Shown in pieces: positions 1 to 29,927 of a stretch of DNA of 64,000 nt; within the stretch, counting starts at the first letter, position 1, and every line of letters starts with the position of its first letter. The stretch covers positions 22,869,375 to 22,933,374 of the forward strand of contig NC_089281.1 of assembly GCF_963678975.1 (NCBI RefSeq), in the 5' to 3' direction. The DNA comes from Dysidea avara (lineage: Eukaryota; Porifera; Demospongiae; Dictyoceratida; Dysideidae). Made by a program: the position numbers and the translations under genes. Under the pieces are notes generated by a model. It was given only the letters and a program-made list of their open reading frames with translations, had not been told where the DNA came from and did no database searches.

Positions 1-169
1 GCTCCCAGTCTTTCCTGTTAATTCGAGCTATCCACTCTAGCCGTCTTCTTACAGAAAGCTTTCTTGTTTCATCACCCTGGTGCTTTATTTCCGCCGGAAT
101 AGCATAAAAAGACACCTTATCTCGTTTGCCACGACTACGACAATTCTTTACACAACAAGTATAGGGCAT
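1..169 (-). CDS. THAP-domain protein, N-terminal part (runs off left edge)
   Basis: Reading leftward from the ATG at 169-167, 56 codons stay open to the window edge. The protein begins MPYTCCVKNC, then FYAIP, RLEWIARINRKDW. This is the layout of a THAP (C2CH) DNA-binding zinc finger at the extreme N-terminus: paired Cys near residues 5-10, the F-x-x-P hydrophobic stretch, and the Trp-containing helix. The second Cys and His of the C2CH site lie outside the window. THAP domains occur in host transcription and chromatin factors and in P-element-like transposases, so the gene may be cellular or transposon-derived; the visible part cannot decide. It lies on the same strand as, and 328 bp downstream of, the last visible exon of the RAD50-like copy. 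Confidence 0.75.
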   Translation of the reverse strand, partial: MPYTCCVKNCRSRGKRDKVSFYAIPAEIKHQGDETRKLSVRRRLEWIARINRKDWE

Positions 170-496
170 CTTCAGGTGTATGGACCTATTAATTGCTATA
201 GCACTACAAGCTACTTAGTTACTACGCGAAATAGTAAACGTCGCTACGTAATGCCTGCTCCAAAAGATGGCAGATAGTAACAATTTCCATGGACACGCCT
301 ACGTAATTACTTCCGCTGCAACCGGTCTATAGTACACTTTTGGCTGGAGGGGGGAGGAGGTTAGAAAAAAGATACTCTTTGTACGCTTGCAAAAAAGCTG
401 AAAATTGTGGACCACCCCTTACAGTAATATTAATTTTGTATTTATCATTCACCATGCGGTTAAATCACCAAATCAAACACAAGTAATATATGTTAC
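170..496. other. Spacer between THAP start and truncated RAD50 copy
   Basis: No exon was found here. The position of interest is just after RAD50-like exon 15, where exon 16 (V-S-G-H-H in the full gene) should follow; neither frame nor motif matches. It probably contains the THAP promoter or 5' UTR and an intron remnant or duplication breakpoint. Confidence 0.5.
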
Positions 497-3400
497 CTTT
501 AATTCCATGTTTACTAGAGAGATTGTGGACAAGATCATCTCGAGTATTAATATTCTGTTGGTTGTCCTGAAAATATAAGAGGCTCACTATATTTCAAGTA
601 ACCATGCCCATGTTTATGCACTTCTGCTCTTGATCGTAGCCTTCCTTGTTGCTTTAACAATTGGTCTCGTTTCTCATCTGCTTCTGTTCTCTCAGTATCC
701 AACTGTGTTATACTGTCTTCACACTGAAATATTTAGTAAAAAAATATGTTACTAAATACTTCTTTACAGTGCTATTTACACTGACAATACGAACAAATAA
801 CAATTTCAAAATTTATACTTTAAACACCAGGAGTCCTACAGACCTTCAGCATTTGTGCTGTAAAGTCTTAATACTGGTGTAAATCTGGTCACTACAACAT
901 ATAAAATACAGACCTCTTGCAATTTTTTCTTTTCTTTTTTCAACCGTGAACTATGATCTTCCAAGCTACGTTTAACCTCATCAAGACTAGCTGTTCAGTA
1001 TACTCAGTATAGCTGTTTACTTTACATTGTGTGGTACCTGTAACAGTGCCAATCTTATCCTCCAGTGAGCGTTGGCTTTCCTCTAAGTGTTCCTTCTTAC
1101 TTCTGAGAGTAGCTATGATATATTGGAGAGCAAACTAAACTGTTATATTAGTAATATCCTCTCCCCAACTTTAGAACACTGTAAAAAATGAAACGGACAA
1201 AGATTTTTGGTCCCAACGTGTCTGACTTAATTTCAGATCTTTTTCGAGGAAAACCTCTGTATGGTATAACAGCAAATCATAGGCCTATAACTCAAAGAAG
1301 GGTTCCACTGTAGTGTCATTATAAACATGTTATAGCTAAAGCACCGCCACACATGTGTACAGAAAATACAGCATGAGGGGGTGTGTCGAGAAGATAATAC
1401 AGCACAAGGTGAAGGCTGTATTTGCCTCAAGACAACCTCCAAGTACTGTATCTTTCGTACACACAAGCACAGGCAGTGCTTAAAGTGTTATATTGTACTC
1501 CCTGGTCGTCTGGCTCGGAGTGATTTTCTCTAGTACTCAACCTGTTGCGATTTTCGGTGATCAGGATATCAGTAAGTGTTTGAATAATCTATTTCTAGTT
1601 GTAGAATAAACTAATAGGATTAGTTTTGGCTAGTTTAGCGATTTACAATGTCATGCACATGATCAATTATGCTGTTTTAATGGAGTTGCTTTGTGATCAG
1701 ATGATCAATAAGTATTTATGCAATCTATTTCTAGCCATAGAACAAACTGGTAGGATCAGTTTGGCTGGTTTAAGTGATTTACAGTGTGTTGTTTTCGTAA
1801 CATTCCTTAAATAAATTCTCCGCATAACTGTACTGTATTTGCCCAAGTGTGCTATATTTGCCCAATTAGGCGCATAACTGTTCTGTATGACTCATACAGT
1901 ACAGTTATGCAGCTAATAAGTACTGCATGGACAATACTATACGCGGCATTGCTTTGATCCTCTCATGCAAAGTACAATATGTAATTATACAATATTCAAT
2001 CATATCCTTACTGAGTTCTTTCTCTTTATCAGCAAACTCATTGTATTTGTCATCCAACTCTTTCAACTCATCCTGAATAGACAAATAGAATGTACATGAA
2101 TTATATATAGGAACTAGTTCAACTGATCATGACATGTAAACTACAGGTTAATGATACACACACACACACACACACAAGGTGTACATAAAACTATAGTATT
2201 ACTAGTATTTTTAAAAAAATTAAAAATTGTTACTTTAAAAATGAAGTAGGGATCTATGCAATAAAAGTAGTGAAACAAGAGATGAATGATGGTATAACAG
2301 CATAGCTCAGTGGGAAAGTCTCTACTTTGGCACATTAGCTATAACAATTATTTTGCTCCATGCCAAAGTAGGGACTTTCCCACTGAGCTATGCTGTAATA
2401 CCAACATTCATCTCTTGTTTCACTACTTATATTGCATAGATTAACAACTTTTAAAAAATACTAGGGCTGGGAGATTATATCGATTGTGGGATTAATCGTG
2501 ATTGTCTGTGAACATCGTGATGTTGATACGTGTTATAAATAATCATGATGTTGTGACATCACATGTAAATGTGTAGTAGTAAATTCAAAATAGTGTCACA
2601 TACTGTTGAGGAACAACACGCTCAGGGAAACAAGCCCGATACAGTTCACTGTGTGAATAATTGTTACTATGTAGTTTAAAACTTACCTGTTAGATGTCAT
2701 TGAATTCTAAGATACATATGACTCATTAGCTGTTTGTATTGATGCTTATGGCCTTCATTACGTGAACAGTTGTACACAATTTCACCTTGTATTAAATAAT
2801 TCATATAAAGTTGTGCATACATGATGCTGATGCATGTGAGTTATAACATCGTGATAGTTATCATAATCGTGATATGTAGCATCCTACAATCATGAAAGTA
2901 ATAAAGCGTCACAATCGCTCAGCCCTATAAAATACTAGTTTGTTTACTGTTGTATTAGAGTATATCTTGAGTCAGCCAAGAGGTGTGCAGCTAGTGAGAT
3001 CAATAGGGGTCAGGTCATCTTGTTTACTGATAAGTAAACCGCTAGATTGTTAAGAGGTGTGGTCCCCGTACTCTATCGCTATTAGTCCACATAGATCTAT
3101 AATTGATGGGCGTGGTTGCCAACCTATCGCGAACAGTATTCAATTGCAAACTTGCAGATATCTAGCTAGTACATCTATTACAGTGCCAGGACTGAAGCAC
3201 TTCTGAAATCCAGCTCTGAAATAATTCTGTGGCGTCGGTATATGTTGCTGAAAGTAAGTGTTGATACGGAAAATTAACACCTTGATATGGTTTCATTGGA
3301 TGAAGAAGACAAACAGCCTGATTGAAGATAAAAGAAAAGACAAGGCACAGAGGGCCTACAATCATCGGAACCCCAAAAGGCACATCCCACCGGTGAGTTT

Positions 3401-6400
3401 GTTATTGTGGGGTAAAATGGTGGCCATACTCTGCTTTGTTTGGCCTATAGCCTTGTGACTGTGGTCGGTCAGGCAGGCAGGCAGGCAGGCAGTGAGACTA
3501 AAATTCGAGTTTTGGCAACTTTAAAAAAATTCCACCTGCAAGCGTTTTGTTATATTTTATATTATATAGACTAGTACTATTTCGTAAAGGTGATTTTAGT
3601 TGTCTCTAGGGTAATTTTAAAGGCAGAATTTTGGGCGGCATGCAAAATTTTCACCGCGATCCCTACTTAAATGGTATTATTGTACTGTTTGATTTAGGAG
3701 GGACAAGCAACATCCAGCATCTAGTTATGTGCTGAAATAGACTATGTAGTTTATTTCCTGGATTAATTTTTACAGTGGCTATAAGCTGGAGAAATGGGAA
3801 TAGAGTTTACCAGTCACCACCTGTACATACAGCCAAGAACCTTAATTGTGATATGCTCCCACCATAGGACTATTACTCAGTACTGCATGACTATTACCTA
3901 AAATCATCCATCCTTGTGTTGAACAGAACTGCTTTATAGGTAGGTGATTAGAGTGTGTAGCACAGCTATAGTGAGACCTCCATTATCCTAACACTGTGAC
4001 TGTGCCAGGTCAATCACAAAAGTGGTCAGATAACTGAACTTGATCAGACAAATAACGTTATTACACAAAATCCTGCTCAATTACTCTAATAGAACAAACA
4101 TATACTCTAATAGAACGCACACTTGATGACAAAATACTCTAATAAAACAGTCAATTCTACTGTTCAGGGTTTGGTTAATGGAGATCATACTGAACTACAA
4201 TTCATCCCTGAGTAGCAACTGATACACATCAACAAACATTTAGACTATGGTACAGCTCATTTAGAGGGTTACTAAATCACTTAGTCACCTGACATGCTCA
4301 TTTAGTCACCTATACATGTTCATTTAGTAACCCGCCCTCAGGCAATTTTGTGCGTGAAAAATAATTATAACACGAAGGGTGCACTGGAGTACTGGATAAT
4401 ACTGTAATACAATTCTTCTCTGTGTTCTGCGAATAATAGTAGACTAAGCGGCGTATCTACTGTAGCTCTAGCCGTTTTTCTGGTTACCGGTCGAATAATT
4501 ATTTTTGTGGGCACTGTAAGGACTTCAGGAAGAAACCGTTCTGCCGTTCTGCGTTGCTCTTTCACCCCACCCTAATGCTTTGGCTATAAAGGTATGTACT
4601 TTAAACCATAGTCTAAATAAGTTAGACACCGCGACCAACGGGAACTAAGCGATTTAGTAACCCCTCTGGCCCTTAGTAGCGCCCTTGCTGCGCTCGGGAC
4701 GCTACAGCCTCAGGCCATTGGGGTTACTAAATCACTTAGTTCCCTTGGTCTTGGTGTCTAACTATTATATAGTATGTACATTTGGGTCTAGTCTCATGAG
4801 CCAGATGTTTAAAGAGTGTGTTTGGGGGAGGAGAAAAACGTCTGATAACATTTGCCAGTATTTTGTTTGACAGGCACAATGGAATTCCATATTCCCATCA
4901 TGTGTATCCCTCAACAGTTATTCTATCCTGAGTGTGTAGCATTGTTTTACGTGCCAACTGTTTTTGAACTGCTCTACCAAAATTGTGGCAGTGTTGACAA
5001 AAAGTGGTGGATATTACCAGATGGGTTTTCCCACACCCACACAGAAAAAGAATAATGGCTGGATTGTGAGACTAACTTGGGTCATGTATGAACCAGTAAT
5101 GCATACATAGTTAAAGTGTGAGGAGATATGTCCTAAATACTTTATGATCTAGAACTGTGTGTGGTACACCAACCTCTATCGGCTTTAGTTGTTGGTCAAT
5201 ATATGAAATGGAGTCACGAGATGACTGTATTTTCCCTTGTACTTCTGATAAGTCTCCTTTTAGCTATACACACAAAACACAGAAGATGTCTAATAATCCC
5301 ATATTTGTACATAGACACCTCAGTAGCCTTTTCTCTGTGTTTCTTTAAATGTTGTAGATCTACTTTAAACTCTTTACACATTTGACTCTATGGGAAAGAA
5401 TAATTTTAAAAGTCATGTAACCACGATTACATCATATCATACCTGCTCTTGTTGAAACTTCCTCACGTTCTCTAATGCCTTGGAGTAGCTACATGTGAGT
5501 ACACTGAATTAAAACAATTTACGTAGATACATATTATAGCATTAAAGTCAAGTATAGTGTAGCACCAATTGTTTACTGGACACATACACGCATGGATGCA
5601 GAATAAAATCTTTAGCAGAATGAATTGCAACATATTTTATGGTTGTTCATAAGACAAAACATGTAACTCAATGTCAGAGAAAACTACTGCACAATATGGA
5701 CCATATTAATTCTCACCGTGTTGAAGCAAAGATTTCATCAAACTTTGTTTTCAATGCTTTCCCCTCACTGAGCGGCCTGTAAAAATGACTACTGAAGTGA
5801 ACTATTCATATACAGCATGACCAACATCTACTGCAACATACCAGTATGAATCCTCCTGGTGGCAGAAGAGGACATTATTCAATACAGCCTTGGACACACC
5901 TAAATGTCTAGCCATCTAAAACAGTGAGAACTCATACTAACAGCAAAATTTAAGATTTAAAAGTTTCAAATACAACACCAAACAATTTGTGAAACACATG
6001 CAGAAAACACACCATTGCTGATAAGAGCAAATTAAACCCTCAAAATAGTATACTATCACATTCAATTTCAAAGTTAAAAGTGGACAGTGAAATATATGGT
6101 ATACGTCTTAATATAATTTCATGATACGGTATGATCAGTTATCTTAATAATGTGGAGTTCAACTCTTGGTGTATTTACAGACATAAAATCTTCTCTTCGT
6201 GGTACAATAAACATAATTAAGTATGTAGTGCTATTACTACAACATATTAAAAGTTCAAAACTAGGCTGCTGTTGCTAAAGTTTTATTTGGTTAGCACAAG
6301 GCAGGCCTTCATTTAGGAAATGATTCAAGAGGAGGAAAAATAAGGTTATAAGAGCAAGGGGTGGGTGCGCAATGGTGTATCTCAAACTTTCATTTAAGGG

Positions 6401-7725
6401 GAGTGAAACCATAAATGAAGCCCTGCAAGGTACTGTGCGTTGACATAAAATGGTGATGACATGTGACACACAAAAATTTCTTTGTCATGGAATCTCTACA
6501 GTGCTGATCTACACTACACATATGCACACACCTCAAGATCAATCTCTGCACAACGTGATGTTATTTTCTTTTTCTGAAAGTCAATCTCTTTATACCAGTT
6601 TGTGATACATAATCTACTTAATACCTGTCCATCTTGACCAATCTTTTGCATTGATGAGTCAATTGTCTTGAGTTCAATTTTCTTTGTACCTCCACTAACC
6701 TGTGTGTTGGTCCACAGTACACTTATCAACACACAAGTTTGATAGGGTGTGCCCTTAACATTAAAAGTAAACATGAAACTTAATTTATCAGTATTTTTGT
6801 GTAGCTAAAATGTATTTTGTGGCAGATGGAAGGAACACTACAAGTTGTAAACATGGGTAAGTCCAGCCCTCATGCTCCAGCTGCCACTACCACATAATTA
6901 TAAAAATTTAATGTTTACCACACAGTTTTTTTTCCAGTCTTGTGTACTTGGCCAGAGTCACTAGCTCCTTCTTCATAGATAATGATTGGTGAGATCAGAG
7001 ATAGGGTCTGGTCAAGCTTTATAGACAAAGTTGCACTTGCAGTTGAGGGAAAATACCTCATAGTAACAGTATAAGTCCTGTTCAAAGGTTTGCAGTAAAG
7101 CTTTTGTTCAGCCATGCCAACAAATAGCCAAATGGCAAATGAAAATCCATTACATTTGGTGGAAATACAAAACCTTGTCTATGGAACTTCATCAGATCCT
7201 AAATAACTTGCCAACCAACAATGTCACAAATAAAAAGAGGAGGTGAGGTATACGTAGTGTGAGACTAGTGTTTCACCTTATGCAGACACATGTACACTTT
7301 ACGAACACTATACTCACCTTTTGAGTAGCCTGAAGTGAACGAGAACAAGTAATTTGATTTTTGGCAAGATCTGTAAACTGTAGTTTCACTTGTGCCCTTA
7401 CTTCTCGTTCCCCAGCAATATTGGGATCATAAACAAAAGCACCTCCTTTGCTGTTAGGTGGCATATCCCCAGTGGTGATGTACTTGAGACATTCAATGAT
7501 GGTCTATAATATTGTGTAACACGATTGTAAAGTAATAATTCTTACTGTTTTGCCAGTGCCATTGGCGCCATAAATGACTGTGAGCGGTGTCCTGAAGTTG
7601 ATGACTACACGCTGATCTTCTCCAGGCGCGTAACACCGGATACCTGTTCATATTGGTAACTAATTAAGACTTCCTAATTTTATAGTTACGATACCTTGAA
7701 TGAGGAGCTTCTCTAGCATAGACAT
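497..7725 (-). CDS. RAD50 paralogue, 5' part only (15 exons)
   Basis: Tandem paralogue of the complete RAD50 at 8413-25994. Exons, 5' to 3': 7725-7695, 7643-7546, 7503-7318, 6699-6625, 6573-6532, 5915-5842, 5776-5717, 5488-5443, 5387-5319, 5263-5174, 2072-2012, 1112-1038, 990-914, 723-622, 566-497. Together they give 1156 nt (385 codons) with no frameshift or stop, GT/AG at every junction, and the same intron phases as the full gene. Exon 3 differs from the complete copy at 8 of 62 residues. Present: start [11 protein letters not shown], Walker A GANGTGKT, the FCHQED Q-loop region and the first part of the coiled coil. Absent from the window: zinc hook, signature motif and Walker B. Exon 16 is not found and a THAP gene begins 328 bp on. 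Either this is a truncated duplicate, or the rest lies past the left edge with THAP inside an intron. The intact frame argues for recent or continuing constraint. Confidence 0.8.
2155..2176. repeat. (CA)n microsatellite
   Basis: About 11 uninterrupted CA units in intron 10 of the RAD50-like copy, about 80 bp downstream of its exon 11. Confidence 0.95.
2202..2460. mobile_element. Palindromic MITE, family A, copy 1
   Basis: A roughly 260-bp near-palindrome. Left arm: CTAGTATTTTT, then GAAGTAGGGATCTATGCA, then TAGCTCAGTGGGAAAGTC. The right arm is its reverse complement and ends AAAAAATACTAG. The centre is near 2340. A second copy sits at 57053-57310. No coding capacity. Its right terminus was later hit by the hAT-like MITE at 2461-2927. 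Confidence 0.8.
2461..2927. mobile_element. hAT-like MITE nested at the end of family A MITE
   Basis: 467 bp with terminal inverted repeats TAGGGCTG and CAGCCCTA. Flanked by near-identical 8-bp duplications, AAAAATAC (2453-2460) and TAAAATAC (2928-2935), 7 of 8 matching. Rich in internal ATCGTGAT-type repeats on both strands. 8-bp duplications and this terminus are typical of hAT-superfamily non-autonomous elements; assignment rests on those two features only. Confidence 0.75.
3470..3492. repeat. (GGCA)n short tandem repeat
   Basis: Five to six units of CAGG/GGCA in the large intron 10 of the RAD50-like copy. Confidence 0.9.
4621..4762. mobile_element. Hairpin MITE with 44-bp arms
   Basis: Near-perfect inverted repeat: the left arm 4621-4664 begins GTTAGACACC and ends GTAACCCC, and the right arm 4720-4762 is its reverse complement with about four differences. 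The loop carries GGCCCTTAGTAGCGCC, a GCGCTCG centre and CGCTACAGCC, itself a second stem. That inner stem recurs in the unrelated-looking elements at 47860-48302 and 62903-63345. No clear target duplication. Confidence 0.7.
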
Positions 7726-8412
7726 GTTTAGTTTCGACGCCCGCCTCTCGAAATTCAAAACGAATCTGTGCGCGTGAATTGCGCGGGTGGATGCGCGTTT
7801 GTCCAATAAACACGAAATACGGAATTCTTCCTTGACAAATGTACTTTAACCGTGCATTTGTTTTATACCGTGTAATAGCTAAAACTCAACCTGTATACAA
7901 ATTTACAATACCATATCATATCGGTGACTCACGTGATTTCTATCCTTTAAAATGCATTTTAGACAACTATCTCTCTATGGACCTGCAAGGAGGCTAACAG
8001 TAAGCCTGTGAAGAGTATCACCTCTTTAATTTGTTGTTTGTGTATATACAATTCCCTCCAAATGGATTTTAACTCTTGGTAGATCTAGCTGCACCAATGA
8101 ATGGATTTATTATTATTAATGAAAGTGGTCTAGATATGCATGCATGAACTGGAGCAAGTGGGGGAACAGGTACCACAAAAAAGATTGAGATAAAGATCAA
8201 TAACTATAGATGGTATCTCATATTATTGTACCACCTTTCCTAAGCTTGACAGTCTTAGTCCCAATACATAATCCAACATGGAATTAGCTAAGTGTTTTCA
8301 TATTTCAATCAGTTGAGCACACAATAATCATCTACAAAATTCGTATAATGTCACCGTCAGGATCACTATTATGTCTTAATTAGATGGTATCATCAGTGTC
8401 AAAATTTTGCAC
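7726..8412. other. Intergenic spacer between RAD50-like copy and RAD50
   Basis: 687 bp between the stop of the complete RAD50 and the start codon of the truncated copy. Both genes point left, so this holds the RAD50 3' end and the promoter of the RAD50-like copy. The 60 bp beside the start at 7725 are GC-rich with several GCGCG steps. No MTFMT exon lies opposite the start, unlike at the full RAD50, so the duplicated block did not include the neighbouring gene. Confidence 0.6.
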
Positions 8413-25994
<17,582 letters not shown>

Positions 25995-26074
25995 GCTTGC
26001 TCGACTGCCTCAACGTTTTTGGTATCGATTGTGGGCTGTGATATTTCCACGCGACGCGTGCACGTGGGAATGCA
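25995..26074. promoter_or_regulatory. 80-bp bidirectional promoter of RAD50 and MTFMT
   Basis: Only 80 bp separate the RAD50 start codon (25994, minus) from the MTFMT start codon (26075, plus). The interval contains ACGCGACGCGT and GCACGTGGG, which resemble a CG-rich MluI-type site and an E-box. No TATA box stands out. The 5' UTRs must be very short or overlap. Confidence 0.7.
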
Positions 26075-27648
26075 ATGTTAAGGTGTCTGTATTTTGGTAC
26101 GGATAAGTATTCAGCACGTGTTTTGCAAGGATTACTTTCTAACCGTAACAGGTAAACTTAGAATTCACAACACCATAAATTTGTGCACACTTTCTGACTT
26201 CATCTTTATACCCATTACAGTGTAGTTAAGAAACTGGATGTTGTATGCCCTCCACAAAAGGTAACTTGATTAAAGCACTGCTATTAATAGTATAACAACT
26301 AAATGTTAATAGGCTCTGAAGATCAAGGGTAAATTAGTTATCAAACCTTCTCCAGTGGAACTATCTGCCAAGGATAATAATCTAGATGTGTTTTATTATG
26401 ACAAAGTGAAGCAGGATGTCAATCAGTAGGTGATAACATCAGAAAATATTACATCTTTACCCTGTACATGTGTCATTGTGTATTTTATTAGAATGGTATG
26501 CCATTATGATGTAGGTGTGGTGGTTTCCTTTGGATATTTACTGCCTCATAAGATCATTAAATGGTTTCCAAGGTACTTTAAGTGTTCAATATAATACACA
26601 ATATTTATTTTTTAAACAAATGTAGGGGGTGTATTAACGTTCATCCTTCCTTGCTGCCTAAGTATCGTGGTGCTGCCCCATTACACCACACAGTGATCAA
26701 CGGTGATTCCGTTAGTGGGTGTACGGTGGTAGAGTTATCGTCCAACAAGTATGGATAATGGAGTGTGTAGAATAGCAATGGGTTTAAGCCTTTATAAGGT
26801 TCGATTGTGGGCCGGTGTTGTTGCAAAGGAAGCATAAAATTGTGTCATCAGTTACAACTGAGTTACTTTCTGATCAGCTAGCTGACTTAGGGAGTAAAAT
26901 GGTATGTGTGTGTATTATTTATGTGATCAAAACAATTATGATTGTTATGTTTATAGTTATGTGAAATTTTAACTGACTTAGATCATTTTGAAGCGAACAA
27001 ACAAATGCAGGATGATAAACAAGCCACTCTAGGTAAGATGTTTTAAGCAAGAATATCTCTTAGTCGTATCAAGAGTTCATATATTTGTATGGGGGCAATA
27101 CAAGTATTATGAACCCTTGGTCTTATACACAGCATCTAAGATGACCAAACAGATGGGACACATTAAGTTCAACATATGGACAGCAGATTATTGCGATCGT
27201 ATATATAGAGCAATTGGTGTGGAGGTTAGTCCCAACTTTTTAAAAAGTCAAATCATGATTCATGACATTAACAGTATGGAATTTGGGTTCAGTTTGGCTC
27301 AAAAATGGTTCGGCTTGTGGAAATTCATACCAATAAAGGTAATTGTTATTTTGTAACATGGATTAATGCACTATGGATTTCATAGACTGGACTACAACCA
27401 ATGACAAGATACCTGGAATGTTGACATATAATCGTCGTTCACAATTATTCACTCTTCATTTCAAAGTTAGAATTTTCCATTAACCGTCTCCTTATCTTCT
27501 GTTGTTTCAGCAAGGACATATTTTGGTGTCCAGATTACAAGTGGCAACAAGGAGACCTACCACTGCTGCAGAATTCTACAATGGCTACATCTCAGCTTTT
27601 GAGAACAAAACTGTAATTTTGGAGTCAATAAACCTACAGAGAAACTGA
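26075..27648 (+). CDS. MTFMT: Mitochondrial methionyl-tRNA formyltransferase
   Basis: Formylates Met-tRNA in mitochondria using 10-formyl-tetrahydrofolate, for translation initiation. Eleven exons join with consistent phases into 328 codons plus TGA: 26075-26151, 26221-26260, 26313-26425, 26492-26572, 26626-26748, 26799-26901, 26957-27032, 27133-27224, 27275-27338, 27386-27465, 27511-27648. The N-terminus [17 protein letters not shown] matches the Rossmann start of the family. [15 protein letters not shown] (about residues 108-122) carries the catalytic Asn and His, and [10 protein letters not shown] (about 145-154) the catalytic Asp. The C-terminal domain ends with a family-like EFYNGY segment. 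The chosen ATG is the only in-frame one before the Rossmann strand; an overlapping ATG four bases upstream is out of frame and stops at once. No clear mitochondrial presequence precedes the domain, which is unusual for this enzyme. Convergent with the TBC gene. Confidence 0.93.
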
Positions 27649-28255
27649 TAAGAGTCAGTTATATTTTTTATGGAGGAGTCTGTAATGTGCCTGCTTATAA
27701 ACTGCAGAATTGTCCACTAAGCTATCAAATTTAACCTACTACACGATTAGTTACATGTGGGAACAAAGGCTATTACATCATGCTGCCATTAAGATTTCAA
27801 ACTGCACACCTACAAACCAACAAACTAATCCTACACAAAGGTGTGTCTCGCCACTAAACAGTTAACAAAAAAGAGCTAGTGCTGCTTTAAAAGTTATCAA
27901 TTTTAGTCCTTTATCACAATATGGGGTACACTAGTTTGTAAATTCTTTTCCCAGTTATCAGTCAATTACTGGTCCTCCTTAGTCTAGAATGTCATAACAA
28001 ACCATTTAACAAGCATCTTACAGGTGGCCTGGAAATGTGGTGAACAATATTTGTAACAGTTATGGGAAGTGCAGTTTTAATTTTAGTAAACAAATGCTTA
28101 TTGGTCGAACCTGACTGTTTTAACTGCCCTTCTTGTTGTGTACATATGTATTATGTTGTAGCAAGAGTACTCTTGGTTGTAGGTGTACATAATATAAAAA
28201 TCTTTCGTTGCTATAACAATTAAAATACATTTAAATACAACAGCATTAATTGATG
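27649..28255. other. Convergent 3' spacer between MTFMT and TBC gene
   Basis: 607 bp holding the 3' ends of two facing genes. No coding signal or repeat stands out. Confidence 0.5.
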
Positions 28256-29884
28256 CTAAGAATCTTTCAGTGAACTAAACTGTGCCAGTGCATGCTTAAA
28301 TTTCTTATCGGTAAGGTGAATTGATGTTATGTGAGCAAACAATTGGTCTGACGACAAGTCACCATTAAGGTGGCCTAAAAATTGTCCAACTTCTTCTATA
28401 CTGTGGAGAAGCAGCAACTCAGCTTGATGCATCCTAATAATACCTATAAATACACAATAGTGGTGACTACACTGATATCTATACTTTTGACGTTTTACCT
28501 AATGCTGTACGGAAAAGAAAAGATTCTCCATCTCTACAGAACATGTCCCACACTCGACACGCAACATCCAATGGCAGTGTCCTCGTGTACAGTGTGAATA
28601 TCCTGAAACAAAATAGCCAATTACAATGCTGTAACAATTCCCACAAACTCCCTAACTACACAATCTCATAGTTCAACTTACCACTCAATCAAGTAATACT
28701 CTGGGTTGAATTCCAGCAAATGAAAGTGGTCATATACTTTTGGTAACTGCTCGGACAAGAACAAATCAAACATTGCAAAGTATGGTCGCATCTAAAAATA
28801 CATTAAAAAGTTTTTACAACCAACCAAGTGGGGGTAATCATAACTAACCAACTGATAGTCAACTCTAAAAAATACATTATAACAAGATTTGTTAAGCAAG
28901 TTAGCTAGACAAATAAAAGCATCTGGTCCTTCCATGTTCAGCAGTAGAACAGCAGCAAGAAAGGACATCCCTTGTACCTAAAAACACAAGAGGGAAGTAT
29001 GAGGATATGAACAAGGTGTAGTGATAATAAAAATTACAGCACAGATGTACCAGCAAACACAACAAGTACTCACATATCCTACATCTGGTCTATAGCAAAC
29101 GTAGGCACCTAATACATCGTGTAGTACTTTATATAGAGGACCACCCTGTGAAACAAACCACGTGCAATGTCATAAAACAGCTCTTTTACTATATAGCACA
29201 CTCAATACAAATACTTTATATTCTCATACCACTACAGTACAACAACATTTACAGAAGGCTAAAATTCAAGTAATGCATTGCCTACCTCTTGGAAAAAGCA
29301 CAGTGTTGGAAATGTTCTCAATATATCCAAGTGGATAACTTCTATGCTGTTCTCCTTATTGATACTACTAGTAGCTGTAAGACATGGACTATGAAACCTA
29401 CCAGTCACCAAATATGTACAACTCACATCCACTCCTGGGTCGGCTATCGTCACTAAGCTTACTGTTACACCGCCTCAATGAGATCTCATACAGCTCTAAT
29501 GTATATACAAAACCCGTACATTTATATATGCCATGAGCATGACCTGTGTCCACACCTTTAGATAAGTTCAGCTCATTTCCAATAGCCTTAATCCATACTT
29601 GTCCCCTTACACCTGGCGGCAAACCTTGCCACCACAGCTCCTGGACTTTCTTGGAGTCTTTCCTACAAAAGTATATTTAAGGTGACAAACAGTCACTGTG
29701 TAATCATGTGATTAGTTCCTACATGGTTTCCCAGTGGGGGAGGATTTCTGTTGACCACCTGTGCAGTTGGACTGAAGTGATTTCATCTTTCTTACGCCGG
29801 CTTTGTTCTTCTTTTAATTTCTGCTTTGCAACCTTTAACTCTAGAAATAGTCACAGATAATACATACAGGGTTCACTACAAATG

Positions 29885-29927
<43 letters not shown>

